Positions 1 through 10,202 of a DNA stretch of 64,000 nt are shown piece by piece. The position numbers were made by a program, and so were the translations under genes. How positions within the stretch are numbered: position 1 is the first letter of the stretch; each line of letters begins with the position of its first letter. The notes under the pieces were generated by a model, which saw only the letters and a list, made by a program, of their open reading frames with translations, was not told where the DNA came from and did no database searches. Source of the DNA: Paraburkholderia nodosa (lineage in GTDB: Bacteria > Pseudomonadota > Gammaproteobacteria > Burkholderiales > Burkholderiaceae); contig NZ_MCNV01000003.1 of NCBI RefSeq assembly GCF_001718195.1, positions 62,001-126,000 on the forward strand, in the 5' to 3' direction.

Positions 1-455
1 AGCGTTTTCGCGCCGCCCGACCAGTAGCCGCAGGTGTAGGCCATGTTCTTGTCGAGCATGGCCTCGTAGAACTCGTTGCCGATGTCGTAGTGCTGCTGGC
101 CCACCTTCCATGCCCTGCGCACGGTCTGGCGGTTCATGAGGCGCGCCTTGAGCGCGTAGAAGACGAGACGGGAGGGATCGATCTGGTCGTCTAGATGCGC
201 GCGCAACACATGTGCGAAGAATTCGTCGAGTTGCTCGCAATCCCACTGGCCGTCCATGTAGGCCTCGCCGAGGCCCAGGTTGCCGAGCGCCAATACGCGC
301 TCGGGTAACTGCGGATCGTGGATGCGCATGTCCCACGGCCGTGTGCCGTTGAATTTCACGTCAGCGCGCGCCAATAGCTGGGCTATAAACCGCCAGGCCC
401 CGGAAACGGTGGCCTCACGAACGGGTTGAGCTGCTTCGAGATCAGTCGTTGCCAT
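1..455 (-). CDS. cfa: Cyclopropane-fatty-acyl-phospholipid synthase, N-terminal part
   Basis: Only the first 151 codons are inside the window; the gene runs off the left edge. The family transfers a methylene group from S-adenosylmethionine to the double bond of membrane phospholipid acyl chains, mostly in stationary phase or acid stress. The reading starts MATTDLEAAQPVREATV, and contains the characteristic FNGTRPWDMRIHDP segment and the HYDIGNEFY motif (residues about 122-130) followed by AYTCGYW, which opens the methyltransferase domain. The ATG at 453-455 gives a normal N-terminal length. Nothing is broken in the visible part. The catalytic core and C-terminus cannot be judged from here. 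Confidence 0.88.
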   Translation of the reverse strand, partial: MATTDLEAAQPVREATVSGAWRFIAQLLARADVKFNGTRPWDMRIHDPQLPERVLALGNLGLGEAYMDGQWDCEQLDEFFAHVLRAHLDDQIDPSRLVFYALKARLMNRQTVRRAWKVGQQHYDIGNEFYEAMLDKNMAYTCGYWSGGAKT

Positions 456-689
456 ACGTGCTCCATGCGGCAGGAGTCGGGTCCTTGGTACCTTGCTCCG
501 ATGCCATTCAAGAGGTTGCTATCAAGACATTCGTCGTCGCGCGCGCTGCGAGAAACTCTATGATGCACCTACTTCAAAAATTGTGCAGGAACACGCACAA
601 GCCATACGGGGCGGGCCATAATCGCAAACTCGACGAAACCCATCGCCCTGGCGCCAGCAAACGGCGCGCCCGAACTGGAGATACCGACA

Positions 690-1106
690 ATGGCCTACGA
701 CGACAAGAACATCTTCGCGCGCATCCTGCGCGGCGAAGCACCCTGCATCAAGGTGTACGAGGACGACGCTACGCTCGCGATCATGGACGTCATGCCTCAA
801 TCCGAAGGCCACCTGCTCGTGCTGCCGAAGGAAGGCGCCGAGTTCATCTATGAGCTTTCACTGGAAGCCGGCGCCGCCGCGATGGCGACGGTGCAGAAGA
901 TGGCGGTCGCGATGCGCAAGGTGCTTGCGCCCGAAGGCCTCTTGATCGCGCAGTTCAACGGCGCCGCCGCCGGGCAGACCGTACCGCACGTGCACTTCCA
1001 CCTGATTCCGCGCCGCGCGGGCGAAGAACTGCGCCCGCATGCGCGTGAAATGGCCGACATGGCGCAGCTCGAAGCGCTGGCCGCGCGCATTCGCGCTGCA
1101 CTGTAA
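690..1106 (+). CDS. HIT (histidine triad) family protein
   Basis: A 138-residue protein of the HIT superfamily, small nucleotide-binding hydrolases or transferases acting on purine phosphoramidates or dinucleoside polyphosphates. The diagnostic His-x-His-x-His-x-x motif is present as HVHFHL at residues 100-105, preceded by the usual QFNGAAAGQTVPH segment. The N-terminus (IFARILRGE.P..KVYEDD) is typical of HinT/Fhit-like proteins and supports the ATG at 690, which has GGAG ten bases upstream. It stands alone, transcribed away from cfa. The exact substrate cannot be assigned. It resembles the Burkholderia 'HIT family protein' more than E. coli HinT. Confidence 0.9.
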   Translation: MAYDDKNIFARILRGEAPCIKVYEDDATLAIMDVMPQSEGHLLVLPKEGAEFIYELSLEAGAAAMATVQKMAVAMRKVLAPEGLLIAQFNGAAAGQTVPHVHFHLIPRRAGEELRPHAREMADMAQLEALAARIRAAL

Positions 1107-1142
1107 GCAATATGTATTGCTAACGTTAGCTATTCTTGACGC

Positions 1143-1814
1143 TTAAACGCCGTCGAATTGCACGAATTCGTCGAGCGGGACCCGCGCCGAGCGCCACTGG
1201 TTGATGGGCGCGTCCGGGTCTTCGTGACCGATCGCCATGCCGCAGAACACCATGCGTTCGCGCGGCAACGCGAGAAACTGGCCAACGCTTTGCGCGTAGC
1301 GCGCCCAGCATTCCTGCGCGCAGCTATGCAGGCCGGCTTCGCGCAGGAGCAGCATCACCGTCTGCAGGAACATGCCGAGGTCGGCCCATTGCGGCGGCCC
1401 CATCTGACGATCTACGCTGCAAAAAAGCGCGAGCGGCGCGTCGAAAAACGCGTAGTTGCGCGCGAATTGCCGTAGCCTGCCCGGCCGGTCCTCGCGCGCG
1501 ACGTCGATGCTGCGGTAAAGATCCTCGCCCACCTGATAACGACGCTCGCGATATGGCGAACCCAGCTCGCGCGGATACACGTCGTACTCCATCGGCTCGC
1601 CCGCAGGCACCTGCGCAATGCGATCGGCCATGATCGACTTGAGCTTCGCGAGCGATTCGCCGCCCACGACATGAACATGCCACGGCTGCAGATTGCCGCC
1701 CGAAGGCGCGCGCGCAGCGGTATCGAGTACCCGGCGAATGACGGCGGGGTCCACCGGATCGGGCAAAAACTGGCGCACGGACTTGCGGCTCGTGACGGCT
1801 TCGCTGACCTTCAA
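1143..1814 (-). CDS. Nitroreductase family flavoprotein
   Basis: A 223-residue FMN-dependent NAD(P)H oxidoreductase of the nitroreductase fold. The FMN phosphate-binding start SRKSVRQF lies at residues 9-16 and the conserved APSGGNLQPWHV motif at about residue 36. The middle section (MFLQTVMLLLREAGLHS) and the closing segment with VFCGMAIGHEDPDAPIN are also typical. The start is probably TTG at 1812-1814, because GAGGAGA sits six bases upstream and no ATG lies near. The family reduces nitro compounds, quinones or flavins; the natural substrate is unknown. It is followed on the same strand by nothing obvious and converges on the HIT gene. Confidence 0.85.
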   Translation of the reverse strand: MKVSEAVTSRKSVRQFLPDPVDPAVIRRVLDTAARAPSGGNLQPWHVHVVGGESLAKLKSIMADRIAQVPAGEPMEYDVYPRELGSPYRERRYQVGEDLYRSIDVAREDRPGRLRQFARNYAFFDAPLALFCSVDRQMGPPQWADLGMFLQTVMLLLREAGLHSCAQECWARYAQSVGQFLALPRERMVFCGMAIGHEDPDAPINQWRSARVPLDEFVQFDGV

Positions 1815-1827
1815 GCAGATTCTCCTC

Positions 1828-1860
1828 GGGGGATCGACGAAGCATTATCGGCGATCCCCC
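1828..1860. repeat. 9-bp inverted repeat between porin and nitroreductase genes
   Basis: GGGGGATCG at 1828-1836 and CGATCCCCC at 1852-1860 form a perfect stem around a 15-base loop. It lies between the porin stop codon and the nitroreductase ribosome binding site. No T-run follows on the minus strand, so it may act as a transcript-end or processing hairpin rather than a classical terminator. Confidence 0.5.
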
Positions 1861-1900
1861 GCGCGGCTGCCGACGCTCGCCGCGTGGCTCCGTTCTGGCG

Positions 1901-3106
1901 TCAGAACTTGTGACGGATACCCACTACGACAAGCGCCTGATTGTCGGCGCCCGAACTCACGCCGAAGTCGCCGATCGATGCCTGCGCAACGACACTCGAA
2001 CCCTTTGCGTCGAGCGTGCGGCCACTCGCCTTCTGGTAACCGGCGAGCGCGTAGAGATCGGTGCGTTTGGAGAGCGAGTAGTCGCTGCCGAGGTTCACCT
2101 GGTTGTAGTGCGCTGACGAGGGCCCGGTGAGCGACGTGTAGTTGTAGCCCGCGCCCGCGCGCAGCGCCGGTGTGATCTGGTAATTCAGGAACGCCGAGCC
2201 GCTATTGAATTTGGCGGTTTGGTGGAAGGTCGAGTACGCATCGTTTGCGTATTGGGTGTTCGAGTAGGCCAGCCCGAAGCTCAATGCGCCCACCGCATAG
2301 CTGCCGCCTGCGCGCATGATCTGGATGGAGGTTGCGCTCGCAAAGCCCTGATTGATGACCGTGTTGAAGAGGCTATCCGAGCTGCTCGTCCAGCTGCGCA
2401 CGCCGGCAGTGAGCGTGCTGCCGCCATTGGCGAAGAAATAGCCGGCCGCGAGCGAGAGCGGCCCGTTCGAGTAGGCGGCGCCGAAGCTGTAAGTCTGGCC
2501 GCTGCCGCTCGCGCCGGCCACGCCGCCAAAACCGTACAGCGCCTCGAACTGCAGCCCTGCGACGAGCGGGCTCGCGTACTTGACCGAGTTGCTCACGCGC
2601 AGGCTGTTGTCGTAGTTGTCGAGGTCGCCAGGCGTGCCGAACACGCCGCCGAACGGACCGTCAGCGGTGAGCGGCTGCACGAGATCGACGAGCGGATCGT
2701 ACTGGCGGCCGAGCGTGAGCGTGCCCCACGTCGTGCTGGCAAGACCGACGATCGCCTTGCGCCCGAATTCGCGGCTGCCCTGCCCGAGCGCGCCGGTACC
2801 CACGTTGAAGCCGTTTTCGAGCTGGAAGATGGCGGCGAGGCCGTTGCCGAGATCCTCGGTGCCGCGCAGGCCCCAGCGGCTGCCCGAAAGGTTGCCGCTG
2901 CTGAGCTTGACGAGCGTGGACTGGTTCAGGCCGTTCGCGCCCTGGGCGTTGTGCACGTAAGCGAGGCCCGCGTCGACGATGCCGTAGAGTGTGACGCTGC
3001 TTTGCGCGTGGGCACTCGTGGCGATAGTGGCGCCCGACGCGGCGAAGGCGAGCGCGAGAGCGGCGGTTAGCGGGCGGCGTGTGAAAGAGGCGTTTTTGTT
3101 GTTCAT
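1901..3106 (-). CDS. Gram-negative trimeric porin
   Basis: A 401-residue outer membrane porin of the Burkholderia/Bordetella type, forming water-filled trimeric channels for small hydrophilic solutes. A signal peptide runs from the ATG at 3106 (MNNKNASFTRRPLTAALALA) and ends at AHA before the mature start QSSVTLYGIVDAGL, the standard first strand. Typical porin landmarks follow: GNLSGSRWGLRGTEDLG, the FQLENGF segment, the GRQYDP loop, and a C-terminal strand VGIRHKF ending in phenylalanine, the signal for BAM-dependent insertion. A longer in-frame start exists 60 bases upstream but only adds a basic tail before the signal peptide. Regulation is not visible. Confidence 0.95.
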   Translation of the reverse strand: MNNKNASFTRRPLTAALALAFAASGATIATSAHAQSSVTLYGIVDAGLAYVHNAQGANGLNQSTLVKLSSGNLSGSRWGLRGTEDLGNGLAAIFQLENGFNVGTGALGQGSREFGRKAIVGLASTTWGTLTLGRQYDPLVDLVQPLTADGPFGGVFGTPGDLDNYDNSLRVSNSVKYASPLVAGLQFEALYGFGGVAGASGSGQTYSFGAAYSNGPLSLAAGYFFANGGSTLTAGVRSWTSSSDSLFNTVINQGFASATSIQIMRAGGSYAVGALSFGLAYSNTQYANDAYSTFHQTAKFNSGSAFLNYQITPALRAGAGYNYTSLTGPSSAHYNQVNLGSDYSLSKRTDLYALAGYQKASGRTLDAKGSSVVAQASIGDFGVSSGADNQALVVVGIRHKF

Positions 3107-3308
3107 GCGGGGCGTTCCGTTGCGTGTGGTGGTTGTCGCTACGCGGTCCTTGCGAGGCGGCTGCAAGGCCGGTGCGGCAACGTTACGGAATGCCCGGCAA
3201 GCGGGGAACGAACGAATTCTGCGTTGCTTAGGGTGCGCGAGGGACTTTGCAAAGCGCAGATCGTGCCAGGCGCTGCGCGAGCGCTTTCCTCCGGCGCGCG
3301 GAGTCTGC

Positions 3309-3314
3309 TATAAT
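3309..3314 (+). promoter_or_regulatory. -10 box of the tRNA-Ser promoter
   Basis: A perfect TATAAT ends 12 bases before the tRNA-Ser 5' end, the spacing expected for a short 5' leader. The -35 region (around 3284-3290) is weak. Confidence 0.7.
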
Positions 3315-3326
3315 TCGCCTCCCGCC

Positions 3327-3417
3327 GGAGAGATGGATGAGCGGTTTAAGTCGCACGCCTGGAAAGCGTGTATAGGTTAATAGCCTATCGGGGGTTCGAA
3401 TCCCCCTCTCTCCGCCA
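3327..3417 (+). tRNA. tRNA-Ser(GGA)
   Basis: A 91-base tRNA including an encoded CCA. The acceptor arm GGAGAGA (3327-3333) pairs with TCTCTCC (3407-3413), with G as discriminator. The anticodon GGA is at 3361-3363. A long variable arm (TATAGGTTAATAGCCTAT region) marks a class II serine tRNA. The T-arm carries GGTTCGAATC. A terminator follows directly. No integrase or duplicated tRNA 3' end is seen downstream, so it does not seem to be an occupied attachment site. Confidence 0.97.
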
Positions 3418-3431
3418 GAACAAAACGCCGG

Positions 3432-3465
3432 AACCCCGTAAGCGCAATGACTTACGGGGTTTTTG
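3432..3465 (+). terminator. Rho-independent terminator of tRNA-Ser
   Basis: CCCCGTAAG (3434-3442) pairs perfectly with CTTACGGGG (3451-3459) around an 8-base loop and is followed by TTTTTGTTTTT. Confidence 0.92.
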
Positions 3466-3531
3466 TTTTTCCAGCCCATCAAATAGCCCGCCAGAGAGGG
3501 GATAACGTGCGCGGGGCACGTCCAAACGCCC

Positions 3532-3894
3532 TCAATTACACCCGCTCACAGTGCAATACTTGTTGTACACGAGCCCTTTGCCATCCATCCCCGAGATCGT
3601 TCGCGTGCCGTTGCCGTAGTTCGTGATCGTCTCGGTCCACGTCGACCCATCGGCAGCCTGCCCGGTGATGAACGTCGTGTCGCCAATCGACGCGCCGGTC
3701 TGCTCCCAGGCCTCGCCCGGCAGCTTCTGCTGATACCCGTTGACGGTAGACGTATTGCCGAAGCGCTGCACCGTGTACGAATTGCCCGATTCGTCGACGC
3801 AGTTCTGGAAGGCATCGTTGCCCCAGCATTTGGCAAAAGCGGCGGGCGCCGTAAAGGCGCCGAAAATGATCAGGCTGAGTGCAACGCGCTTCAA
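3532..3894 (-). CDS. Small secreted protein of unknown function
   Basis: A 120-residue protein I do not recognise. The first 21 residues (MKRVALSLIIFGAFTAPAAFA) are a clear signal peptide with an AFA cleavage site. The mature part has four cysteines, two near each end (CWGNDAFQNC and KYCTVSGC), suggesting disulfide closure in the periplasm or outside. Two similar stretches, SYTVQRFGNTSTVNG and TWTETITNYGNGTRTISG, look like an internal duplication. The gene stands alone between tRNA-Ser and the symporter unit. No ligand, enzyme motif or lipobox is visible. Confidence 0.75.
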   Translation of the reverse strand: MKRVALSLIIFGAFTAPAAFAKCWGNDAFQNCVDESGNSYTVQRFGNTSTVNGYQQKLPGEAWEQTGASIGDTTFITGQAADGSTWTETITNYGNGTRTISGMDGKGLVYNKYCTVSGCN

Positions 3895-4284
3895 TGATTT
3901 CCCCGAGAAAACGCCCTTTTTCGGCTCGATTCACCACGAGTCCGAGGCCGGCGGCGCGCGAAATTGTACCGTAGCCGCCAGGGCTATCTACGGATGCGCC
4001 GGACACGCGTGCATCGCACGCTCCCGCTAGTTATCGGACAAAAAACGGATGACTTGATGGGCGCAACGAGAACAGCAGCGCCGCCGGTCGTTGAACACGC
4101 AACGTTGGAAGGAAGTCCGAATCGACCAGAACAGGCAAGCAGAAAAAGGCGTCGGGCCGCAGCCCGACGCCGAATTCCCGCGTACTGCTTCGAGGACCGG
4201 CGCGGGAACGAGAGGACTTCAGTATCGCCTCGGCCGCCCGTTTTTTAAGTGCTCGACCGCACACCGGCAATCAGGTCCCCACTC
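3895..4284. other. 390-bp intergenic region
   Basis: Holds the upstream region of the small secreted protein gene and the terminator of the symporter unit at 4143-4171. I see no coding sequence in it and no recognisable operator. Confidence 0.6.
4143..4171 (-). terminator. Terminator of the symporter unit
   Basis: Read on the minus strand, GGCGTCGGGC and GCCCGACGCC (10-bp perfect stem, 4-base loop) are followed by TTTTT. It lies about 110 bases after the symporter stop codon. Confidence 0.85.
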
Positions 4285-6303
4285 TCACGGATGGCGGATA
4301 TAGTCCACCAGCGCGAGCGTATACGCGTCCGGCTTGCGATCGATGAGACTCACGCCGATCGCCACGAGAAAGCCTGCGGGCACACCGAACACGCCAGAGC
4401 TGATGGGCTCGATGCCAAACCATCGCGGGCCCGCGAAGCCCGTGAGCTGCGTGAAGAACGGGTACGTCGAGACGATGTAATAGACGCACACGGTCAGGCC
4501 CGCGATCATGCCGGCCACGGCGCCCAGGCGCGTCGTGCGCTTCCAGAACACGCCGAGCACAAGCACCGGAAAAAGACTCGACGCCGCGAGCGAAAACGCC
4601 GCCCCCACCAGAAAAAGAATGTTGCCCGCGTTGAGCGACGCCACATACGAGGCGAACAGCGCCACGCCGAGCAGCAGGATCTTCGACATCGTCACGCGCC
4701 GCTGGCTCGACGCGCCCGGACTGACCATGTGGTAGTACACATCGTGTGAGAGCACGTTCGAGATCGTGAGCAGCAGACCGTCTGCGGTCGAAAGCGCAGC
4801 CGCGAGCGCACCCGATGCGATGAGCCCCGACATCACATACGGCAACCCCGCGATTTCCGGCGCAGCGAGTACGACCATGTCAGGCTGCATCTGGATATCG
4901 CTCCAGCGCACCACGCCGTCGTTGTTCATATCCGCAATGCTGATGAGGTATGGCTCGACGCGCCGCCATTGCATGACCCATTGCGGCAGATCGTCGAAGC
5001 GCTGCCCCACCAGATGCGTGAGGATCTCGAACTTGATCAGCACCGCGAGCACCGGCACGGTCAGATAGAAGAGCGCGACGAAAAACAGCGTCCAGCCCAC
5101 CGAGCGCCGAGCCGAGGCCACCGAGGTCGTCGTGTTGTAGCGAGTGAGGATGTGCGGCAGGCTCGCCGTGCCAAGCGAAAGACACAGGAGCAGCGACAGG
5201 AAGTTGCGTTGATGAATGCGCCGCTGGGCATCGTCGTCGGCGGGAAACGGTTCGTTCATCGGCACGGGCGGCGCGGCGCGCTCGAGCAGGTCGTCGCGCT
5301 GGCGCGTCCACACCATGCGTGCGGCATCCACGTCGCGCGGGAAGGCGCTCAATTCACGTTCGAGCGAATCGATATCGCGCAGCGGGCCGTTGTGACGGCG
5401 CAGGTTCGCAAGCGATTCGACGAGGTGCGTCTTCTCCGCAACGTACGACTGCGGCAGCGTGTCGAGCCGCGTCTGCCATTGCGCCGCGCGCTCGCGGTAA
5501 GCGTCGCGCACGGTGGCTTCGGTGCTTGCACCGCGCACGTCATGCTCGAGCGCTTCCACGCGCCGCATCACGTTGCCGTAGTCGACTTGCGGCAGCCAGC
5601 CGAGGCCGTCGCGATGCGCGATCAGCGAAACCGGAATCAGAATGGCCGCGATGAGAATGATGTATTGCGCGACCTGCGTCCACGTCACGGCGCGCATACC
5701 GCCGAGAAACGAACACACGAGAATGCCCGCCAGCCCGCAGAAAATGCCGATGGCGAAATCCACGCCGATGAAGCGCGTGGCGATCAGCCCCACGCCCTGG
5801 ATCTGCGCGACGAGATAGACGAACGAGCAGAGGATGGTCGCGAGCACGGCGAGCGCACGCACGAGGTTGCTCGAAAAGCGCGTGCCGAGGAAGTCGGGGA
5901 TCGTGTAGCGCGCGAGCTTGCGCACATACGGCGCCAGCAGGAAGGCGACGAGGCAGTAGCCGCCCGTCCACCCCATCAGGTAAGCGAGGCCGTCGTAGCC
6001 GCTCGCGTAGAGCGAACCCGCAAGGCCGATGAACGACGCGGCGGAAAGCCAGTCGGCGGCCGTCGCCATGCCGTTGAAGAACGACGGCACACGCCGCCCC
6101 GCCACGTAGTATTCGACGAGGTCCGAGGTGCGCGAAAGCAGCCCGATCACCGCATATACCGCGATCGGCACGAACAGGAACACATAGCCGATCCACATGC
6201 CGGGGCCGGTGGAAAGCTCGATACGCCACATCACGTAGACGAAGGCGAGAAAGCCGAGCGTGTACAACGCATAGGAGCGTATGAGCCGGTGCGCAAGCCT
6301 CAT
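4285..6303 (-). CDS. Sodium:solute symporter, VC_2705-type large subunit
   Basis: A 672-residue inner-membrane transporter of the solute:sodium symporter family, close to the VC_2705 subfamily that pairs with a DUF4212 small subunit. Core SSS motifs are visible: ADWLSAASFIGLAGSLYASG (about residues 85-105), ARYTIPDFLGTRF and GGMRAVTWTQVAQYI. A roughly 125-residue hydrophilic, charged insert (residues about 240-365) interrupts the helices before FLSLLLCLSLGTASLPHIL; this explains the large size. The start ATG overlaps the stop of the DUF4212 gene by four bases, so the two are translationally coupled. With acs just upstream on the same strand, acetate or a related short carboxylate is the likely substrate, but that is inference. 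Confidence 0.88.
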   Translation of the reverse strand: MRLAHRLIRSYALYTLGFLAFVYVMWRIELSTGPGMWIGYVFLFVPIAVYAVIGLLSRTSDLVEYYVAGRRVPSFFNGMATAADWLSAASFIGLAGSLYASGYDGLAYLMGWTGGYCLVAFLLAPYVRKLARYTIPDFLGTRFSSNLVRALAVLATILCSFVYLVAQIQGVGLIATRFIGVDFAIGIFCGLAGILVCSFLGGMRAVTWTQVAQYIILIAAILIPVSLIAHRDGLGWLPQVDYGNVMRRVEALEHDVRGASTEATVRDAYRERAAQWQTRLDTLPQSYVAEKTHLVESLANLRRHNGPLRDIDSLERELSAFPRDVDAARMVWTRQRDDLLERAAPPVPMNEPFPADDDAQRRIHQRNFLSLLLCLSLGTASLPHILTRYNTTTSVASARRSVGWTLFFVALFYLTVPVLAVLIKFEILTHLVGQRFDDLPQWVMQWRRVEPYLISIADMNNDGVVRWSDIQMQPDMVVLAAPEIAGLPYVMSGLIASGALAAALSTADGLLLTISNVLSHDVYYHMVSPGASSQRRVTMSKILLLGVALFASYVASLNAGNILFLVGAAFSLAASSLFPVLVLGVFWKRTTRLGAVAGMIAGLTVCVYYIVSTYPFFTQLTGFAGPRWFGIEPISSGVFGVPAGFLVAIGVSLIDRKPDAYTLALVDYIRHP

Positions 6304-6665
6304 CGTTGCTGTGCCTTGCTGGCTTCGCGAATGGCGATATCGGCTTCGAGCGCGGCTTGCAGTACGCGGTCGGCGCGCTGCATCAGCACGATATAGATCG
6401 CCACGAGCAGCACGTAGAGCAGGATCGCGCCCTGTGCGCCGAGGTAGAACGGCAGGCTGAAGCCTGCGAAGCGCAGATCGGCGAGCTGCCGCGCAAAGAG
6501 CGGCGCGACGAACGAGACCAGGAAGCCAATCGTCATGAGCACGGCGATCAGCGCGAGATTGAAGCGCCAGTAGCGCCGATGCGCGCGCGCCATCGCCTCG
6601 CTCACCGGAGGTGGCTCAGGCAATGGATTGAGATTGTTCTGCGGAGTCGTGTGTGGCGCGGCCAT
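6300..6665 (-). CDS. DUF4212 small subunit of sodium:solute symporter
   Basis: A 121-residue membrane protein with two transmembrane helices (about residues 39-60 and 78-97) flanked by a hydrophilic N-terminus and a short C-terminal helix. The RAHRRYWRFNLALIAVL start and the FYLGAQGAILLYVLLVAIYI second helix are typical of DUF4212, the small partner of VC_2705-type symporters. The stop overlaps the next start (ATGA). I chose the ATG at 6665 rather than an upstream alternative because the extra residues are arginine- and proline-rich and do not look like this family. It lies about 100 bases downstream of acs on the same strand. Confidence 0.87.
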   Translation of the reverse strand: MAAPHTTPQNNLNPLPEPPPVSEAMARAHRRYWRFNLALIAVLMTIGFLVSFVAPLFARQLADLRFAGFSLPFYLGAQGAILLYVLLVAIYIVLMQRADRVLQAALEADIAIREASKAQQR

Positions 6666-6765
6666 GCGCCTGTGTAGCAAAAACGCGTAGGGCCGGCAAT
6701 CCGGGGCAATGCGGGGATCGATGCGGCGCGCGGCGCCAGGCAAGGCGCCGCGCGAGCCTCGGCGT

Positions 6766-8748
<1,983 letters not shown>

Positions 8749-9074
8749 CGACAACCCCTTGGTGAAGATGAAACGTCAAACTCGTGGACACGCATGAGCA
8801 TCTTCAATGCCCGTGCGCGCCGTCTCCGTGCGCCGCCGCCCGCATGCGGGCACGGCGCTATTGGCTTGCGCCGGGAGCCGCCATTGTGGCATCCGGCATG
8901 CATGGGCGCGCGATACAGGCACGATCGTGCGCGATCTTCGCAAACTACCCATGCCGGCAAGATTAAGCGTAGCAACTTACCAGCCACTTACGCGCGCCCA
9001 TGCAGCGGCGCGCCATGGCACGCAAGTAAGCAGACATTTAGAATGCTAACTGAACTGCGCACCCGGATTCCAGC
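8749..9074. other. 326-bp divergent intergenic region with two palindromes
   Basis: Upstream region shared by acs (leftward) and the DMT transporter (rightward). It holds two perfect palindromes, GCCCGCATGCGGGC at 8838-8851 and GCACGATCGTGC at 8929-8940, which could be operator sites. I could not fix a promoter or name a regulator. Confidence 0.5.
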
Positions 9075-9971
9075 TTGAATCGCTATTCCCTGTTTCTCAT
9101 TGCCTCGATGCTGCTCGTGGGCAGCAACGTCGGCATCGGCAAATCGATTGTCGCCTTCATTCCCGTTCCCCTCTTCGCGCTGCTGCGCTTCGTGATCGCG
9201 CTCGCGGTACTGGGCCCGCTCCTGCGTCGCTCCAAAATGCAACAGGTGAAGCGCGGCGAATGGATCAATCTGTTCCTCCAGGCGCTGTTTGGGACATTCG
9301 GGTTTACGCTGCTGATGCTCGGCGGCGTGCATCGCACGAGCGCGGTCGCGGCCGGCGTCATCACGAGCACGATCCCCGCCGTGGTCGCCCTCTTCTCCTG
9401 GCTTTTCCTGCGCGAGCGCCCCGACGCACGCGCACTCGCCTCCATCGTGCTCGCCATTGCGGGCATCGCGGTCATCAATTTCGCGCACGTGGGCGGCGGT
9501 GGCGACACCGGCGCCAGCTCGTTGATCGGCAACCTGATGGTGCTCGGCGCGGTGTGCTGCGAATCGCTCTATGTGATCCTGTCGCGCCGTCTCACCCAAA
9601 CGCTCGCGCCGCTCGACATCTGCGCGTACACACACCTGTTCGGGCTTTTGCTGATGCTGCCCGTGGGTCTGCCGGGCGCACTGTCGTTCGATTTCGCGAG
9701 CGTCCCTTCGGGCATCTGGTGGCTGGCGCTCTGGTACGGGCTTTCGGCAAGCGTGTTCTCGTTCTGTCTCTGGATGATGGGCATACGCCATGTGCCAGGC
9801 AGCATCGCCGGCGTGTTCACGGCCGTGCTGCCGGTCGCGGCAGCCGTGTACGGCATCGCGTTTCTCGGCGAGCGCCCCACGCCCGCGCACGGCATCGCCC
9901 TCGCCTGCGTGGTGGTCGGCATCGGCCTCGCGAGCCTCAAGATCAAGCGCCTGCCGCCGGTGGCCTCGTGA
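9075..9971 (+). CDS. DMT-superfamily (EamA) transporter
   Basis: A 298-residue inner-membrane protein with about ten hydrophobic segments arranged as two EamA repeats (helices 1-5 and 6-10). The first repeat ends near LRERPDARALASIVLAIAGI and the second near LGERPTPAHGIALACVVVGI, the usual internal echo of this family of drug/metabolite exporters. The start is probably TTG at 9075 because the first helix begins immediately after (RYSLFLIASMLLVG). The first in-frame ATG lies inside that helix. Substrate unknown. Confidence 0.85.
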   Translation: MNRYSLFLIASMLLVGSNVGIGKSIVAFIPVPLFALLRFVIALAVLGPLLRRSKMQQVKRGEWINLFLQALFGTFGFTLLMLGGVHRTSAVAAGVITSTIPAVVALFSWLFLRERPDARALASIVLAIAGIAVINFAHVGGGGDTGASSLIGNLMVLGAVCCESLYVILSRRLTQTLAPLDICAYTHLFGLLLMLPVGLPGALSFDFASVPSGIWWLALWYGLSASVFSFCLWMMGIRHVPGSIAGVFTAVLPVAAAVYGIAFLGERPTPAHGIALACVVVGIGLASLKIKRLPPVAS

Positions 9972-10100
9972 CCATTCCGTAATGCGATTGAAAGTATCGG
10001 GCGCGGGCGGCGCTGCCGCAATCCCGGCGAGCCCTTCCTGCGACGCTGTACAATAGCGCCCGCCCGGCCCCTCGCGCGCGCCTTCTGGCCCTAACCAGAC

Positions 10101-10180
10101 GGCCCCGCTTGAGCAGCCCCGCTTGAGCAGCCCCGCTTGAGCAGCCCCGCTTAGGCAGCCCCGCTTAGGCAGCCCCGCCC
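10101..10180. repeat. 14-bp tandem repeat, five and a half copies
   Basis: The unit GAGCAGCCCCGCTT occurs at 10111, 10125 and 10139, then as AGGCAGCCCCGCTT at 10153 and AGGCAGCCCCGCCC at 10167, after a partial copy ending at 10110. It sits directly before the start of the YqhA-type gene, where it would lie in the leader or promoter. Fourteen is not a multiple of three and no reading frame here looks coding. Confidence 0.9.
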
Positions 10181-10202
10181 GAATTCGCCATCGTGATTGC
10201 CC

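Noticed and set aside
3327-3417. tRNA-Ser as integration site of a mobile element
   Set aside because: No integrase, no repeat of the tRNA 3' end and no change in base composition downstream.
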